Source of the DNA: Pseudomonas sp. CFBP 13711
GTDB taxonomy: Bacteria > Pseudomonadota > Gammaproteobacteria > Pseudomonadales > Pseudomonadaceae
Direction of reading: 5' to 3'
Assembly: GCF_014842265.1 (NCBI RefSeq)
Contig: NZ_JACYVI010000001.1
Location: 124,001 to 188,000, forward strand
DNA length: 64,000 bases
Shown here piece by piece: positions 28,525-36,300 of the stretch. The position numbers were made by a program, and so were the translations under genes. Under the pieces are notes generated by a model. The model was not told the origin of the DNA. It was given only the letters and a program-made list of their open reading frames with translations, and did not search any database. How positions within the stretch are numbered: position 1 is the stretch's first letter; each line of letters begins with the position of its first letter.

Positions 28525-29874
28525 ATGACCACTCGTATCCTGACCGGTATCACCACCACCGGCACGCCGCACTTGGGCAACTACGCCGGCGCCATCCGCC
28601 CGGCCATCGTTGCCAGCCGCCAGAGCGACGCCGACTCGTTCTACTTTCTGGCCGACTACCACGCGCTGATCAAATGCGACGACCCGCTGCGCATTCAGCG
28701 CTCGCGTCTGGAAATCGCCGCGACCTGGCTCGCGGCAGGGCTGGACGTCGAGCGCGTCACGTTCTATCGCCAGTCCGACATTCCGGAAATTCCCGAGCTG
28801 ACCTGGCTGCTCACCTGCGTTGCCGGCAAGGGCCTGCTCAATCGCGCCCACGCCTACAAAGCCTCGGTGGACAAGAACGTCGAAGCCGGTGAAGACCCGG
28901 ACGCTGGCATCACCATGGGCCTGTTCAGCTACCCGGTGTTGATGGCCGCCGACATCCTCATGTTCAACGCCCATCAAGTGCCTGTCGGTCGCGATCAGAT
29001 CCAGCACGTCGAAATGGCGCGCGATATCGGTCAGCGCTTCAATCACCTGTTCGGCAACGGCAAAGAATTCTTCGTGATGCCGGAAGCGCTGATCGAGGAA
29101 AGCGTCGCGACACTCCCTGGCCTGGACGGCCGCAAGATGTCGAAAAGCTACGACAACACCGTGCCGCTGTTCACCAGCGCCAAAGACATGAAGGAAGCAA
29201 TATCCCGCATCGTTACTGACTCTCGTCTGCCGGGCGAGGCCAAGGATCCGGACACTTCGCATCTGTTCACGCTGTACCAGGCATTTGCTACCAGGGAACA
29301 GGGCGACGAGTTCCGCGCCGACCTGCTCCAGGGGTTGGGTTGGGGCGATGCCAAGCAACGCCTGTTCCAGTTGCTGGACGCGGAGCTGGGCGAGGCACGG
29401 GAGAATTACCATCGCCTGATCGAGCGGCCAACCGACCTGGAAGACATTCTGCAAGCGGGCGCCGAGAAGGCCCGTCGTGTGGCCACGCCGTTTCTGGGCG
29501 AGCTGCGTGAAGCGGTTGGCCTGCGTTCATTCCGCACCGCTGCGCAAACCGTCACGGCGACCAAGAAGAAGGCCAGCAAAGGCCCTCGCTTCATCAGTTT
29601 CCGCGAAGACGACGGCAGCTTCCGCTTCCGCCTGCTGGCGGCCGACGGCGAGCAACTGCTGCTGTCGCGTAATTTCACAGACGGCAAGGCGGCCGGCGCC
29701 GTGACCAAACAGCTGCAGCAGGGCGGTGAGCTGGACATTCGGCCCGAAGGCGACGCCTTTACCCTGTGGCTGAGTGATGCCTGTGTCGCCGACAGCCCGG
29801 CGTTCGCCGATGCCGCCGCCCGTGATGCCGCGATCGAGAGCCTGAAACTGGCGCTCGCGCCACAACAGGATTAA
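28525..29874 (+). CDS. trpS: tryptophanyl-tRNA synthetase with C-terminal extra domain
   Basis: Charges tRNA-Trp. The class I signatures are TPHLGN (14-19, the HIGH motif) and KMSKS (204-208). The catalytic protein normally ends near residue 335, as in the roughly 330-residue E. coli enzyme, but this one has 449 residues. A basic linker (about 341-352) leads to a segment at about 353-400 that resembles the small YegP/DUF1508 domain (DDGSFRFRLLAADGEQLLLS), then an acidic tail. The extension is in frame with unchanged codon use. An intrinsic terminator follows. Confidence 0.95.
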   Translation: MTTRILTGITTTGTPHLGNYAGAIRPAIVASRQSDADSFYFLADYHALIKCDDPLRIQRSRLEIAATWLAAGLDVERVTFYRQSDIPEIPELTWLLTCVAGKGLLNRAHAYKASVDKNVEAGEDPDAGITMGLFSYPVLMAADILMFNAHQVPVGRDQIQHVEMARDIGQRFNHLFGNGKEFFVMPEALIEESVATLPGLDGRKMSKSYDNTVPLFTSAKDMKEAISRIVTDSRLPGEAKDPDTSHLFTLYQAFATREQGDEFRADLLQGLGWGDAKQRLFQLLDAELGEARENYHRLIERPTDLEDILQAGAEKARRVATPFLGELREAVGLRSFRTAAQTVTATKKKASKGPRFISFREDDGSFRFRLLAADGEQLLLSRNFTDGKAAGAVTKQLQQGGELDIRPEGDAFTLWLSDACVADSPAFADAAARDAAIESLKLALAPQQD

Positions 29875-29887
29875 TTGCCATTCCAAT

Positions 29888-29917
29888 GGGCCATCGCTAC
29901 AGTGACGGCCCGTTTTT
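29888..29917 (+). terminator. terminator of trpS
   Basis: GGGCC (29888-29892) pairs with GGCCC (29907-29911), with extra pairing inside the loop, followed by G and five T. It lies 14 bases after the trpS stop and before zapE. Confidence 0.65.
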
Positions 29918-29935
29918 GCTCCCTTGCAAGCGACT

Positions 29936-31030
29936 ATGACCCCTCTAGAACGATACCAAGCTGACCTGAAGCGTCCGGACTTTTTCCACGACGCCGCGCA
30001 AGAGAATGCGGTGCGCCATCTGCAGCGTCTGTACGACGATCTGGTCGCCGCCCATGACCGCAAGCCGGGATTGCTGGGCAAGCTGTTCGGCAAGAAAGAG
30101 GCCCCGATTGTGAAGGGGCTGTATTTCTGGGGCGGTGTGGGCCGGGGCAAGACCTACCTGGTCGACACCTTCTTCGAAGCGCTGCCGTTTGAAGACAAGA
30201 CGCGCACGCACTTCCACCGCTTCATGAAGCGTGTGCACGAGGAGATGAAAAACCTCAAGGGCGAGAAGAACCCGCTGACCCTGATTGCCAAGCAATTCTC
30301 TGAAGAAGCGCGGGTGATCTGTTTCGACGAATTCTTCGTATCGGACATTACCGACGCGATGATCCTCGGCACGCTGATGGAAGAGCTGTTCAAGAACGGT
30401 GTGACCCTGGTCGCGACGTCGAACATCGTTCCCGACGGTCTGTACAAGGACGGTCTGCAGCGTGCGCGTTTCCTGCCGGCGATTGCGCTGATCAAGCAAA
30501 ACACCGAAATCGTCAACGTCGACAGCGGCGTCGACTATCGACTGCGCCATCTGGAGCAAGCCGAGCTGTTCCACTTCCCGCTGAACGAAGCGGCGGAGGA
30601 GAGCCTGCGCAAAAGCTTCCGCGCGCTGACTCCTGAATGCACCAAGGCCATCGAGAACGATGTGCTGATCATCGAGAATCGGCAGATCAAGGCCATCCGT
30701 ACCTGCGACGACGTGGCGTGGTTCGACTTCCGTGAGCTGTGCGACGGGCCGCGTAGCCAGAACGACTACATCGAACTCGGCAAGATCTTCCATGCGGTGC
30801 TGCTCAGCGGCGTCGAGCAGATGAGCGTGACCACCGACGACATCGCGCGCCGGTTCATCAACATGGTCGACGAGTTCTACGACCGCAACGTCAAGTTGAT
30901 CATCTCGGCGGAAGTCGAATTGAAAGACCTGTACACCGGCGGCCGCCTGAACTTCGAATTCCAGCGCACGCTCAGCCGGTTGCTGGAAATGCAGTCCCAC
31001 GAGTTCCTGTCGCGGGCGCATAAGCCCTAG
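29936..31030 (+). CDS. zapE: cell division protein ZapE (AFG1-like ATPase)
   Basis: A 364-residue P-loop ATPase of the AFG1/ZapE family, which in E. coli acts on FtsZ rings during late division and under stress. Walker A is GGVGRGKT at 66-73 and Walker B is VICFDEFFVSD near residue 125. I start at ATG 29936; the frame extends four codons further without a ribosome site. It converges on the GlxA-type regulator with a palindromic repeat between them. Confidence 0.95.
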   Translation: MTPLERYQADLKRPDFFHDAAQENAVRHLQRLYDDLVAAHDRKPGLLGKLFGKKEAPIVKGLYFWGGVGRGKTYLVDTFFEALPFEDKTRTHFHRFMKRVHEEMKNLKGEKNPLTLIAKQFSEEARVICFDEFFVSDITDAMILGTLMEELFKNGVTLVATSNIVPDGLYKDGLQRARFLPAIALIKQNTEIVNVDSGVDYRLRHLEQAELFHFPLNEAAEESLRKSFRALTPECTKAIENDVLIIENRQIKAIRTCDDVAWFDFRELCDGPRSQNDYIELGKIFHAVLLSGVEQMSVTTDDIARRFINMVDEFYDRNVKLIISAEVELKDLYTGGRLNFEFQRTLSRLLEMQSHEFLSRAHKP

Positions 31031-31034
31031 GGAG

Positions 31035-31110
31035 CAGCTGCAAGCTTCAAGCGACAAGCTGCAAGAGGTCATCTCGCCACTTGCAGCTTGAGACTTGCCG
31101 CTTGAAGCTG
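31035..31110. repeat. inverted repeat element of the CAAGCTTCAAGC type
   Basis: Two imperfect inverted copies of a CAGCTTCAAGCGGCAAG-type unit lie at 31035-31065 and 31080-31110. They also contain short internal reiterations of CAAGCT. The element fills exactly the gap between convergent zapE and the GlxA-type gene and can fold into a long hairpin. Similar elements are scattered in P. fluorescens-group genomes, from general knowledge rather than a search. Confidence 0.75.
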
Positions 31111-31113
31111 ACT

Positions 31114-32109
31114 CTAGGCCGCCTGCTGAAACTGCTGCCGGTATTGGTTCGGTGACAGGTCGGTGTGTTGGCGGAACAGGCGCGCGAAGAAGCTGGCGTC
31201 GTCGTAGCCCACTTCATAGCTGATGGTCTTGATGCTCTTTCGTGAGCCTGACAGCAAGCCCTTTGCGGTTTCGATCCGCAGCCGTTGCAGATAATGCAGT
31301 GGCTTGTCGCCCGTTGCCGTCTGGAAGCGGCGCATGAAGTTGCGGATGCTCATGCCGTGCTCCCGGGCCACATCCTCGAAACGGAATTTGTCGGCGAAGT
31401 GCTCTTCAAGCCAGTGCTGAATCTGCAGGATGATCACGTCCTGGTGCAGCTTCTGCCCGCCAAAACCAATCCGTCCCGGTGCGTAGCTGCGCTGCACTTC
31501 ATAGAGAATGTCGCGGGCGACGGTCTGCGCGACATGGGCGCCGCAGAAGCGCTCGATCAGGTAGATGTACAGATCACACGCTGAAATCGTGCCGCCTGCG
31601 CAATACAGGTTATCGGCGTCGGTGAGGTGCTTTTCCTGATTCAGCAGCACGTTCGGAAAGCGCTCGGCGAATTCGTTGAAGAACCGCCAGTAGGTGGTCG
31701 CTTCCTTGCCGTCGAGCAATCCAGCGTCTCCCAGCCAGAATACGCCGCTGGCTTCACCGCAGAGCACGGCGCCGCGCGCATGCTGCTCACGCAGCCACGG
31801 CAGGATTTGCGGATAGCGCTCGCGCAGGGTGTCGAAGTCTTCGACAAAGGCGGGAAGGATGATGATGTCGCTGTGTTCAAGCACGCCGTCTACAGGGATC
31901 ACGACGTCGCTGAAACTGCGGACTTCCTTGCCGTCCGGGCTGACCAGTCGGGTTTCAAACGCCGGCTTGAAGCCCTGTCCCAACTGCTTGCCGTAGCGCA
32001 GGCTGGCGAGGTGAAAGAAGTCTTTGGCTTGCATGAGCGTGGAGGCAAAAATTCCATCGATCGCAAGAATGCTGACACGCCGCAACGGCGCGTTTGGTTG
32101 GATAGACAT
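31114..32109 (-). CDS. GlxA-type AraC family transcriptional regulator
   Basis: A 331-residue regulator with an N-terminal DJ-1/PfpI-like domain (about 10-190, with VLCGEASGVFWLGDAGLLDG) and a C-terminal AraC double helix-turn-helix (about 225-327, ending SYEVGYDDASFFARLFRQHTDLSPNQYR region). It is divergent from an acyl-CoA dehydrogenase gene and separated from it by 145 bases that hold a TTGTCGGA/TCCGACAA dyad. Control of that neighbour is a reasonable guess. The inducer is unknown. Confidence 0.92.
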   Translation of the reverse strand: MSIQPNAPLRRVSILAIDGIFASTLMQAKDFFHLASLRYGKQLGQGFKPAFETRLVSPDGKEVRSFSDVVIPVDGVLEHSDIIILPAFVEDFDTLRERYPQILPWLREQHARGAVLCGEASGVFWLGDAGLLDGKEATTYWRFFNEFAERFPNVLLNQEKHLTDADNLYCAGGTISACDLYIYLIERFCGAHVAQTVARDILYEVQRSYAPGRIGFGGQKLHQDVIILQIQHWLEEHFADKFRFEDVAREHGMSIRNFMRRFQTATGDKPLHYLQRLRIETAKGLLSGSRKSIKTISYEVGYDDASFFARLFRQHTDLSPNQYRQQFQQAA

Positions 32110-32165
32110 AGTCTTTTGTTCTTATATGGGAAAGTGGTCAAGCAACGGCGTGATCGTCTTATTTT

Positions 32166-32233
32166 TTGTCGGATGTGTCCAGTGTCGCCGTCAACCGGCT
32201 GCGCCTACGCTCTGCTGACGTTTTGTCCGACAA
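32166..32233. promoter_or_regulatory. spaced inverted repeat in the divergent glxA-like / acyl-CoA dehydrogenase promoter region
   Basis: TTGTCGGA (32166-32173) and TCCGACAA (32226-32233) are exact reverse complements 52 bases apart. The copies flank the middle of the 145-base divergent region, where an operator for the AraC-type regulator would be expected. Confidence 0.35.
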
Positions 32234-32254
32234 TTCTTCGCATCAGGTGCAGCC

Positions 32255-33391
32255 ATGCTTCCCAGAACACTCTTCAGCTCGGAGCACGAGCTTTTCCGAA
32301 ATAGCGTGCGCAAGTTCTTCGAACAGCACGCGGCGCCCTTTCATGCCCAGTGGGAGAAGCGGGGCCACATCGACCGCACGCTGTGGAACCGGGCCGGGGA
32401 GCAGGGCATGTTGTGTTCGCATTTGCCGGAAGAGTACGGCGGCATGGGCGCGGATTTTCTCTACACCACGGTGGTGATCGAAGAAATTTCCCGCCTCGGC
32501 CTGACCGGCATCGGCTTCTCCCTGCATTCGGACATCGTCGCGCCGTACATCCTGCATTACGGAAGCGAGGCGCTGAAGCTCAACTATTTGCCCAAGCTGG
32601 TTTCGGGGGAGCTGGTCACTGCCATCGCGATGACCGAGCCTGGCGCGGGTTCCGACCTGCAAGGGGTCAAGACCACTGCGGTGCTGGATGGCGACGAGTA
32701 CGTCATCAATGGTTCGAAGACGTTTATCACCAATGGCTTTCTCGCCGATCTGGTGATCGTGGTCGCGAAGACCGACCCCAAGGCAGGCGCGAAGGGCACC
32801 AGTCTGTTCGTTGTGGAAGCGGGCACGCCCGGCTTCGCGAAGGGCAAGCGACTGGAGAAGGTCGGCATGAAGGCGCAGGACACGTCGGAACTGTTCTTCC
32901 AGGACGTGAGAGTGCCCAAGGAGAACCTGCTCGGCCAGGCCGGGATGGGTTTTGCGTATCTGATGCAGGAACTGCCGCAGGAGCGTCTGACGGTCGCCAT
33001 CGGCGCCATTGCCTCCGCCGAAGCGGCCTTGCAGTGGACGCTCGATTACACGCGTGAGCGCAAAGCCTTTGGCAAGGCCATCATCGACTTCCAGAACACC
33101 CGCTTCAAACTGGCCGAAATCGCCACCGAAGTTCAGATTGGTCGTACGTTCATCGATCGGTACCTGGAGTTGCATCTGGAAGGCAAGCTGGATGTGCCGA
33201 CGGCAGCCATGGCGAAATACTGGTCAACCGACCTGCAGTGCAAGGTGCTGGATGAATGCGTGCAGCTGCATGGCGGCTACGGCTTCATGTGGGAGTACCC
33301 GATCGCCCGGGCGTGGGCCGATGCGCGGGTGCAGCGGATTTATGCCGGGACCAACGAAATCATGAAAGAGATCATCGCCCGGTCTCTGTAA
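32255..33391 (+). CDS. acyl-CoA dehydrogenase
   Basis: A 378-residue flavoenzyme oxidising acyl-CoA to the 2,3-enoyl-CoA. N-terminal, middle and C-terminal acyl-CoA dehydrogenase domains are complete, with AMTEPGAGSDLQG in the FAD/substrate region. The usual MCAD catalytic Glu position near the C-terminus reads YAGTNEI, so it has no Glu there. The likely base is instead Glu243 in ELPQERL, as in long-chain and isovaleryl-CoA dehydrogenases. No electron-transfer or other beta-oxidation gene is adjacent. The substrate is unknown. Confidence 0.92.
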   Translation: MLPRTLFSSEHELFRNSVRKFFEQHAAPFHAQWEKRGHIDRTLWNRAGEQGMLCSHLPEEYGGMGADFLYTTVVIEEISRLGLTGIGFSLHSDIVAPYILHYGSEALKLNYLPKLVSGELVTAIAMTEPGAGSDLQGVKTTAVLDGDEYVINGSKTFITNGFLADLVIVVAKTDPKAGAKGTSLFVVEAGTPGFAKGKRLEKVGMKAQDTSELFFQDVRVPKENLLGQAGMGFAYLMQELPQERLTVAIGAIASAEAALQWTLDYTRERKAFGKAIIDFQNTRFKLAEIATEVQIGRTFIDRYLELHLEGKLDVPTAAMAKYWSTDLQCKVLDECVQLHGGYGFMWEYPIARAWADARVQRIYAGTNEIMKEIIARSL

Positions 33392-33396
33392 TCCTG

Positions 33397-33442
33397 TGCG
33401 GAACCCCAGAGGGGCCTTGTAAAGACCCTCTGCGGTTCCACA
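33397..33442. terminator. strong hairpin between convergent acyl-CoA dehydrogenase and tas
   Basis: GGAACC-C-CAGAGGG at 33400-33413 pairs with CCCTCTG-C-GGTTCC at 33426-33439 around a 12-base loop. It starts a few bases after the dehydrogenase stop. There is no T run, so termination here would be weak or factor-assisted. Confidence 0.5.
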
Positions 33443-33469
33443 GTCAATCAGCGATCACGCAATCACCGA

Positions 33470-34507
33470 TCAAGGCGCAGGATTCGGTTGATCCTTGTGA
33501 ATCGCGTCAATGCCCGCCAGCACTTCATCCGACAGCACCAGTTCCGCGCTCGCCAGGTTGCTTTCCAGCTGCTCCAGCGTCGTTGCACCGATAATGTTGC
33601 TGGTAACGAAGCTGCGCCCGGTCACGAACGCCAGGGCCATTTGAGCCGGATCAAGACCGTGCTCGCGAGCCAGCGCAACATAACGCGCGCAGGCCGCTTC
33701 CGATTGCGGATTGAAGTAGCGCGTGAAGCGGCTGTACAGGCTCAAACGGCCCTTGGCAGGACGGGCGCCGTCGGCGTATTTGCCAGACAACATCCCGAAG
33801 GCCATGGGCGAGTAGGCTAGCAGGCCACATTGCTCACGAATCGCCACTTCCGCCAGACCCACCTCGAAGCTGCGGTTGAGCAGGTTGTAGGGGTTCTGAA
33901 TCGACACCGGGCGCGTTAGACCATGGGTGTCGGACTCAGCAAGAAACTTCATGGTGCCCCAAGGCGTTTCGTTGGACAGACCGACGTGGCGGATCTTGCC
34001 GGCCTTGACCTGCTCGTCCAGCGCTTCGAGCACTTCCAGCAGCGGGGTGAAGTGCTCCTCGCTGTGGTTGTAACCGAGCTTGCCGAAGAAGTTGGTGCTG
34101 CGCTCAGGCCAGTGCAATTGATACAGATCGAGGTAATCGGTCTGCAAGCGTTTCAAGCTCGCATCCAGCGCCGCGACGATGTGATCGCGGTTGAATTTCA
34201 GCTGGCCGTCACGGATGTAATCAATGCCGTTGCCGGGACCGGCGATCTTGCTGGCGAGGATCCAGTCAGCGCGGTCGCCGCTCTGCTTGAACCAGTTGCC
34301 GATGATGGTCTCGGTGCTGGCGTAGGTTTCTTTCTTCGGCGGCACCGGATACATCTCGGCGGTGTCGATGAAATTGATGCCGGCGGCCTTGGCCCGTTCT
34401 ATCTGCGCGAAGGCCTCGGACTGGCTGTTCTGCTCGCCCCAAGTCATGGTGCCGAGGCAGATTGCGCTGACATTGAGGTCGGTTCTGCCCAGTTGGCGGT
34501 AGTCCAT
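33470..34507 (-). CDS. tas: NADP(H)-dependent aldo/keto reductase, Tas-like
   Basis: A 345-residue aldo/keto reductase. The catalytic set is visible as Asp-Tyr in FIDTAEMYP, Lys in LASKIAG and His in LYQLHWPERSTNFFGKLGY; the last block is typical of the Tas/YghZ group. I start at ATG 34507, which has AGGAGAG directly upstream on the minus strand; the frame stays open 59 codons further but that part is non-coding. Its physiological substrate is not known. It is divergent from rplM. Confidence 0.9.
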   Translation of the reverse strand: MDYRQLGRTDLNVSAICLGTMTWGEQNSQSEAFAQIERAKAAGINFIDTAEMYPVPPKKETYASTETIIGNWFKQSGDRADWILASKIAGPGNGIDYIRDGQLKFNRDHIVAALDASLKRLQTDYLDLYQLHWPERSTNFFGKLGYNHSEEHFTPLLEVLEALDEQVKAGKIRHVGLSNETPWGTMKFLAESDTHGLTRPVSIQNPYNLLNRSFEVGLAEVAIREQCGLLAYSPMAFGMLSGKYADGARPAKGRLSLYSRFTRYFNPQSEAACARYVALAREHGLDPAQMALAFVTGRSFVTSNIIGATTLEQLESNLASAELVLSDEVLAGIDAIHKDQPNPAP

Positions 34508-34677
34508 TTGGCTCTCCTGTTTAAAAGAGCCATAAAAGCAGGTTGAAATTTTTTTCGCAATCTGCATAATTCCGCTCCTCTTTGTCGCTGGAGTGATGCC
34601 CCGCGCCAAAAGAAACCGCTGCGATCGAACGCGCTGACCCGAGCCCCCTATAGCGTTCGTGCCCGGCGGCCTTTGAC

Positions 34678-34706
34678 TTGTCAAAGACCGTACTAATGAG
34701 TATGCT
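34678..34706 (+). promoter_or_regulatory. candidate rplM-rpsI promoter
   Basis: TTGTCA (34678-34683) and TATGCT (34701-34706) are 17 bases apart, about 42 bases before the rplM ATG. The short leader that follows could hold the L13 autoregulatory site known for this operon in gammaproteobacteria, but I cannot identify it with confidence. Confidence 0.5.
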
Positions 34707-34747
34707 CCGCCGTCTATTTTTCAGGGCGGCCTTTGAGGCTATAAAGA

Positions 34748-35176
34748 ATGAAAACTTTTACCGCTAAACCGGAAACAGTAAAGCGCGACTGGTTCGTCGT
34801 CGACGCTGCTGGTCAGACCCTGGGTCGTCTGGCCACTGAAATCGCGAGCCGTCTGCGTGGCAAGCACAAGCCGGAATACACTCCGCACGTTGACACTGGC
34901 GACTACATCGTCGTGATCAATGCCGAGCAGATCCGTGTGACCGGTGCCAAGACCACCGACAAGATCTACTACTCTCACTCCGGTTTCCCGGGCGGGATCA
35001 AGTCGATCAACTTTGAAAAGCTGATCGCCAAAGCTCCTGAGCGCGTGATCGAGACCGCGGTCAAAGGCATGCTGCCTAAGAACCCGCTGGGTCGCGACAT
35101 GTATCGTAAGCTGAAAGTCTATGCGGGCGCTGCACACCCTCATACTGCTCAGCAGCCCCAAGAACTGAAGTTTTAA
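34748..35176 (+). CDS. rplM: 50S ribosomal protein L13
   Basis: A 142-residue L13 of standard length, an early-assembly protein of the large subunit. [20 protein letters not shown] opens the protein, and YSHSGFPGG and [13 protein letters not shown] are family blocks. It is cotranscribed with rpsI 14 bases downstream, the universal pairing. Confidence 0.98.
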   Translation: MKTFTAKPETVKRDWFVVDAAGQTLGRLATEIASRLRGKHKPEYTPHVDTGDYIVVINAEQIRVTGAKTTDKIYYSHSGFPGGIKSINFEKLIAKAPERVIETAVKGMLPKNPLGRDMYRKLKVYAGAAHPHTAQQPQELKF

Positions 35177-35190
35177 CGGAATAGTTCATT

Positions 35191-35583
35191 ATGTCGGCGA
35201 CTCAAAATTACGGCACTGGCCGTCGCAAGACCGCAACCGCTCGCGTTTTCCTGCGTCCGGGCACCGGTAACATCTCCATCAACAACCGTTCCCTGGACTC
35301 GTTCTTCGGTCGCGAAACTGCCCGCATGGTAGTTCGTCAGCCGCTGGAACTGACTCAGACTGTCGAGAAATTCGACATCTACGTCACTGTCATCGGCGGT
35401 GGTGTGAGTGGTCAAGCTGGCGCAATCCGCCACGGTATCACCCGCGCTCTGATGCAGTACGACGAAACCCTGCGCGGCGCTCTGCGCAAAGCAGGCTTCG
35501 TCACTCGCGATGCTCGCGAAGTTGAACGTAAGAAAGTCGGTCTGCGTAAAGCGCGTAAGCGTCCGCAGTACTCGAAGCGTTAA
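35191..35583 (+). CDS. rpsI: 30S ribosomal protein S9
   Basis: A 130-residue S9 of standard length whose basic C-terminal tail ([11 protein letters not shown]) reaches the decoding centre. The opening [18 protein letters not shown] is diagnostic. It is the second gene of the rplM-rpsI operon and ends at an intrinsic terminator before petA. Confidence 0.98.
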   Translation: MSATQNYGTGRRKTATARVFLRPGTGNISINNRSLDSFFGRETARMVVRQPLELTQTVEKFDIYVTVIGGGVSGQAGAIRHGITRALMQYDETLRGALRKAGFVTRDAREVERKKVGLRKARKRPQYSKR

Positions 35584-35602
35584 TTCGCTTCCGTTCAAAA
35601 AG

Positions 35603-35638
35603 AACGCTCAGTTTCTATACGAAGCTGGGCGTTTTTTT
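35603..35638 (+). terminator. terminator of rplM-rpsI
   Basis: AACGCTCAG (35603-35611) pairs with CTGGGCGTT (35625-35633, one G-U) and is followed by seven T. Confidence 0.82.
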
Positions 35639-35706
35639 ATGGCTGTCTTTTATTGATTCCGAGGGCCTGGTCAAGGAGATCTCGGATGCTGACGGGAGAG
35701 GGCGCC

Positions 35707-36300
35707 ATGGGCAATGACGGCGTAAACACGGGCCGGCGTCGCTTCCTTGTGACGGCCACGTCTGTGGTGGGCGCAGCAGGGGCGGTCGGCGCCGCCGTGC
35801 CGTTCGTGGGCTCGTGGTTCCCGAGCGCCAAGGCCAGGGCTGCGGGAGCGCCTGTCAAAGTCAACATCAGCAAGATCGAGCCCGGCCAGCAGATGATCGC
35901 CGAATGGCGCGGGCAGCCGGTGTTCGTTGTCCGTCGTACGCCCGAGATCCTTTCCCGTCTGGGCCAGCTTACCGGCAAGCTCTCCGACCCCGAGTCAAAG
36001 GCCTCCACCCAGCCTGGCTACGTCGATCCGGTGGTGCGTTCCATCCGGCCGGAAATCCTGCTGTTGGTCGGCATCTGTACCCATCTCGGCTGCTCACCGA
36101 CGTTTCGCCCCGAAGTCGCCCCCGCTGACTTGGGCAAGGACTGGGTCGGCGGATATTTCTGTCCCTGCCACGGCTCCCGTTACGATTTGGCTGGCCGCGT
36201 GTACAAGGCACAGCCTGCACCGCTGAATTTGCCAGTGCCGCCGCATTCCTACGAGTCGGACTCAATCATCGTCATTGGCGTGGATCAGGAGGAAGCGTGA
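35707..36300 (+). CDS. petA: ubiquinol-cytochrome c reductase iron-sulfur (Rieske) subunit
   Basis: The 197-residue Rieske protein of complex III. An N-terminal twin-arginine-type anchor (GRRRFLVTATSV, about 9-34) leads to the [2Fe-2S] domain with ligands Cys124/His126 in CTHLGC and Cys152/His155 in CPCH; Cys129 and Cys154 form the stabilising disulfide. I start at ATG 35707 by family length. An in-frame ATG at 35686 has a better AAGGAG site and would add seven residues. The stop overlaps the petB ATG by one base. Confidence 0.96.
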   Translation: MGNDGVNTGRRRFLVTATSVVGAAGAVGAAVPFVGSWFPSAKARAAGAPVKVNISKIEPGQQMIAEWRGQPVFVVRRTPEILSRLGQLTGKLSDPESKASTQPGYVDPVVRSIRPEILLLVGICTHLGCSPTFRPEVAPADLGKDWVGGYFCPCHGSRYDLAGRVYKAQPAPLNLPVPPHSYESDSIIVIGVDQEEA

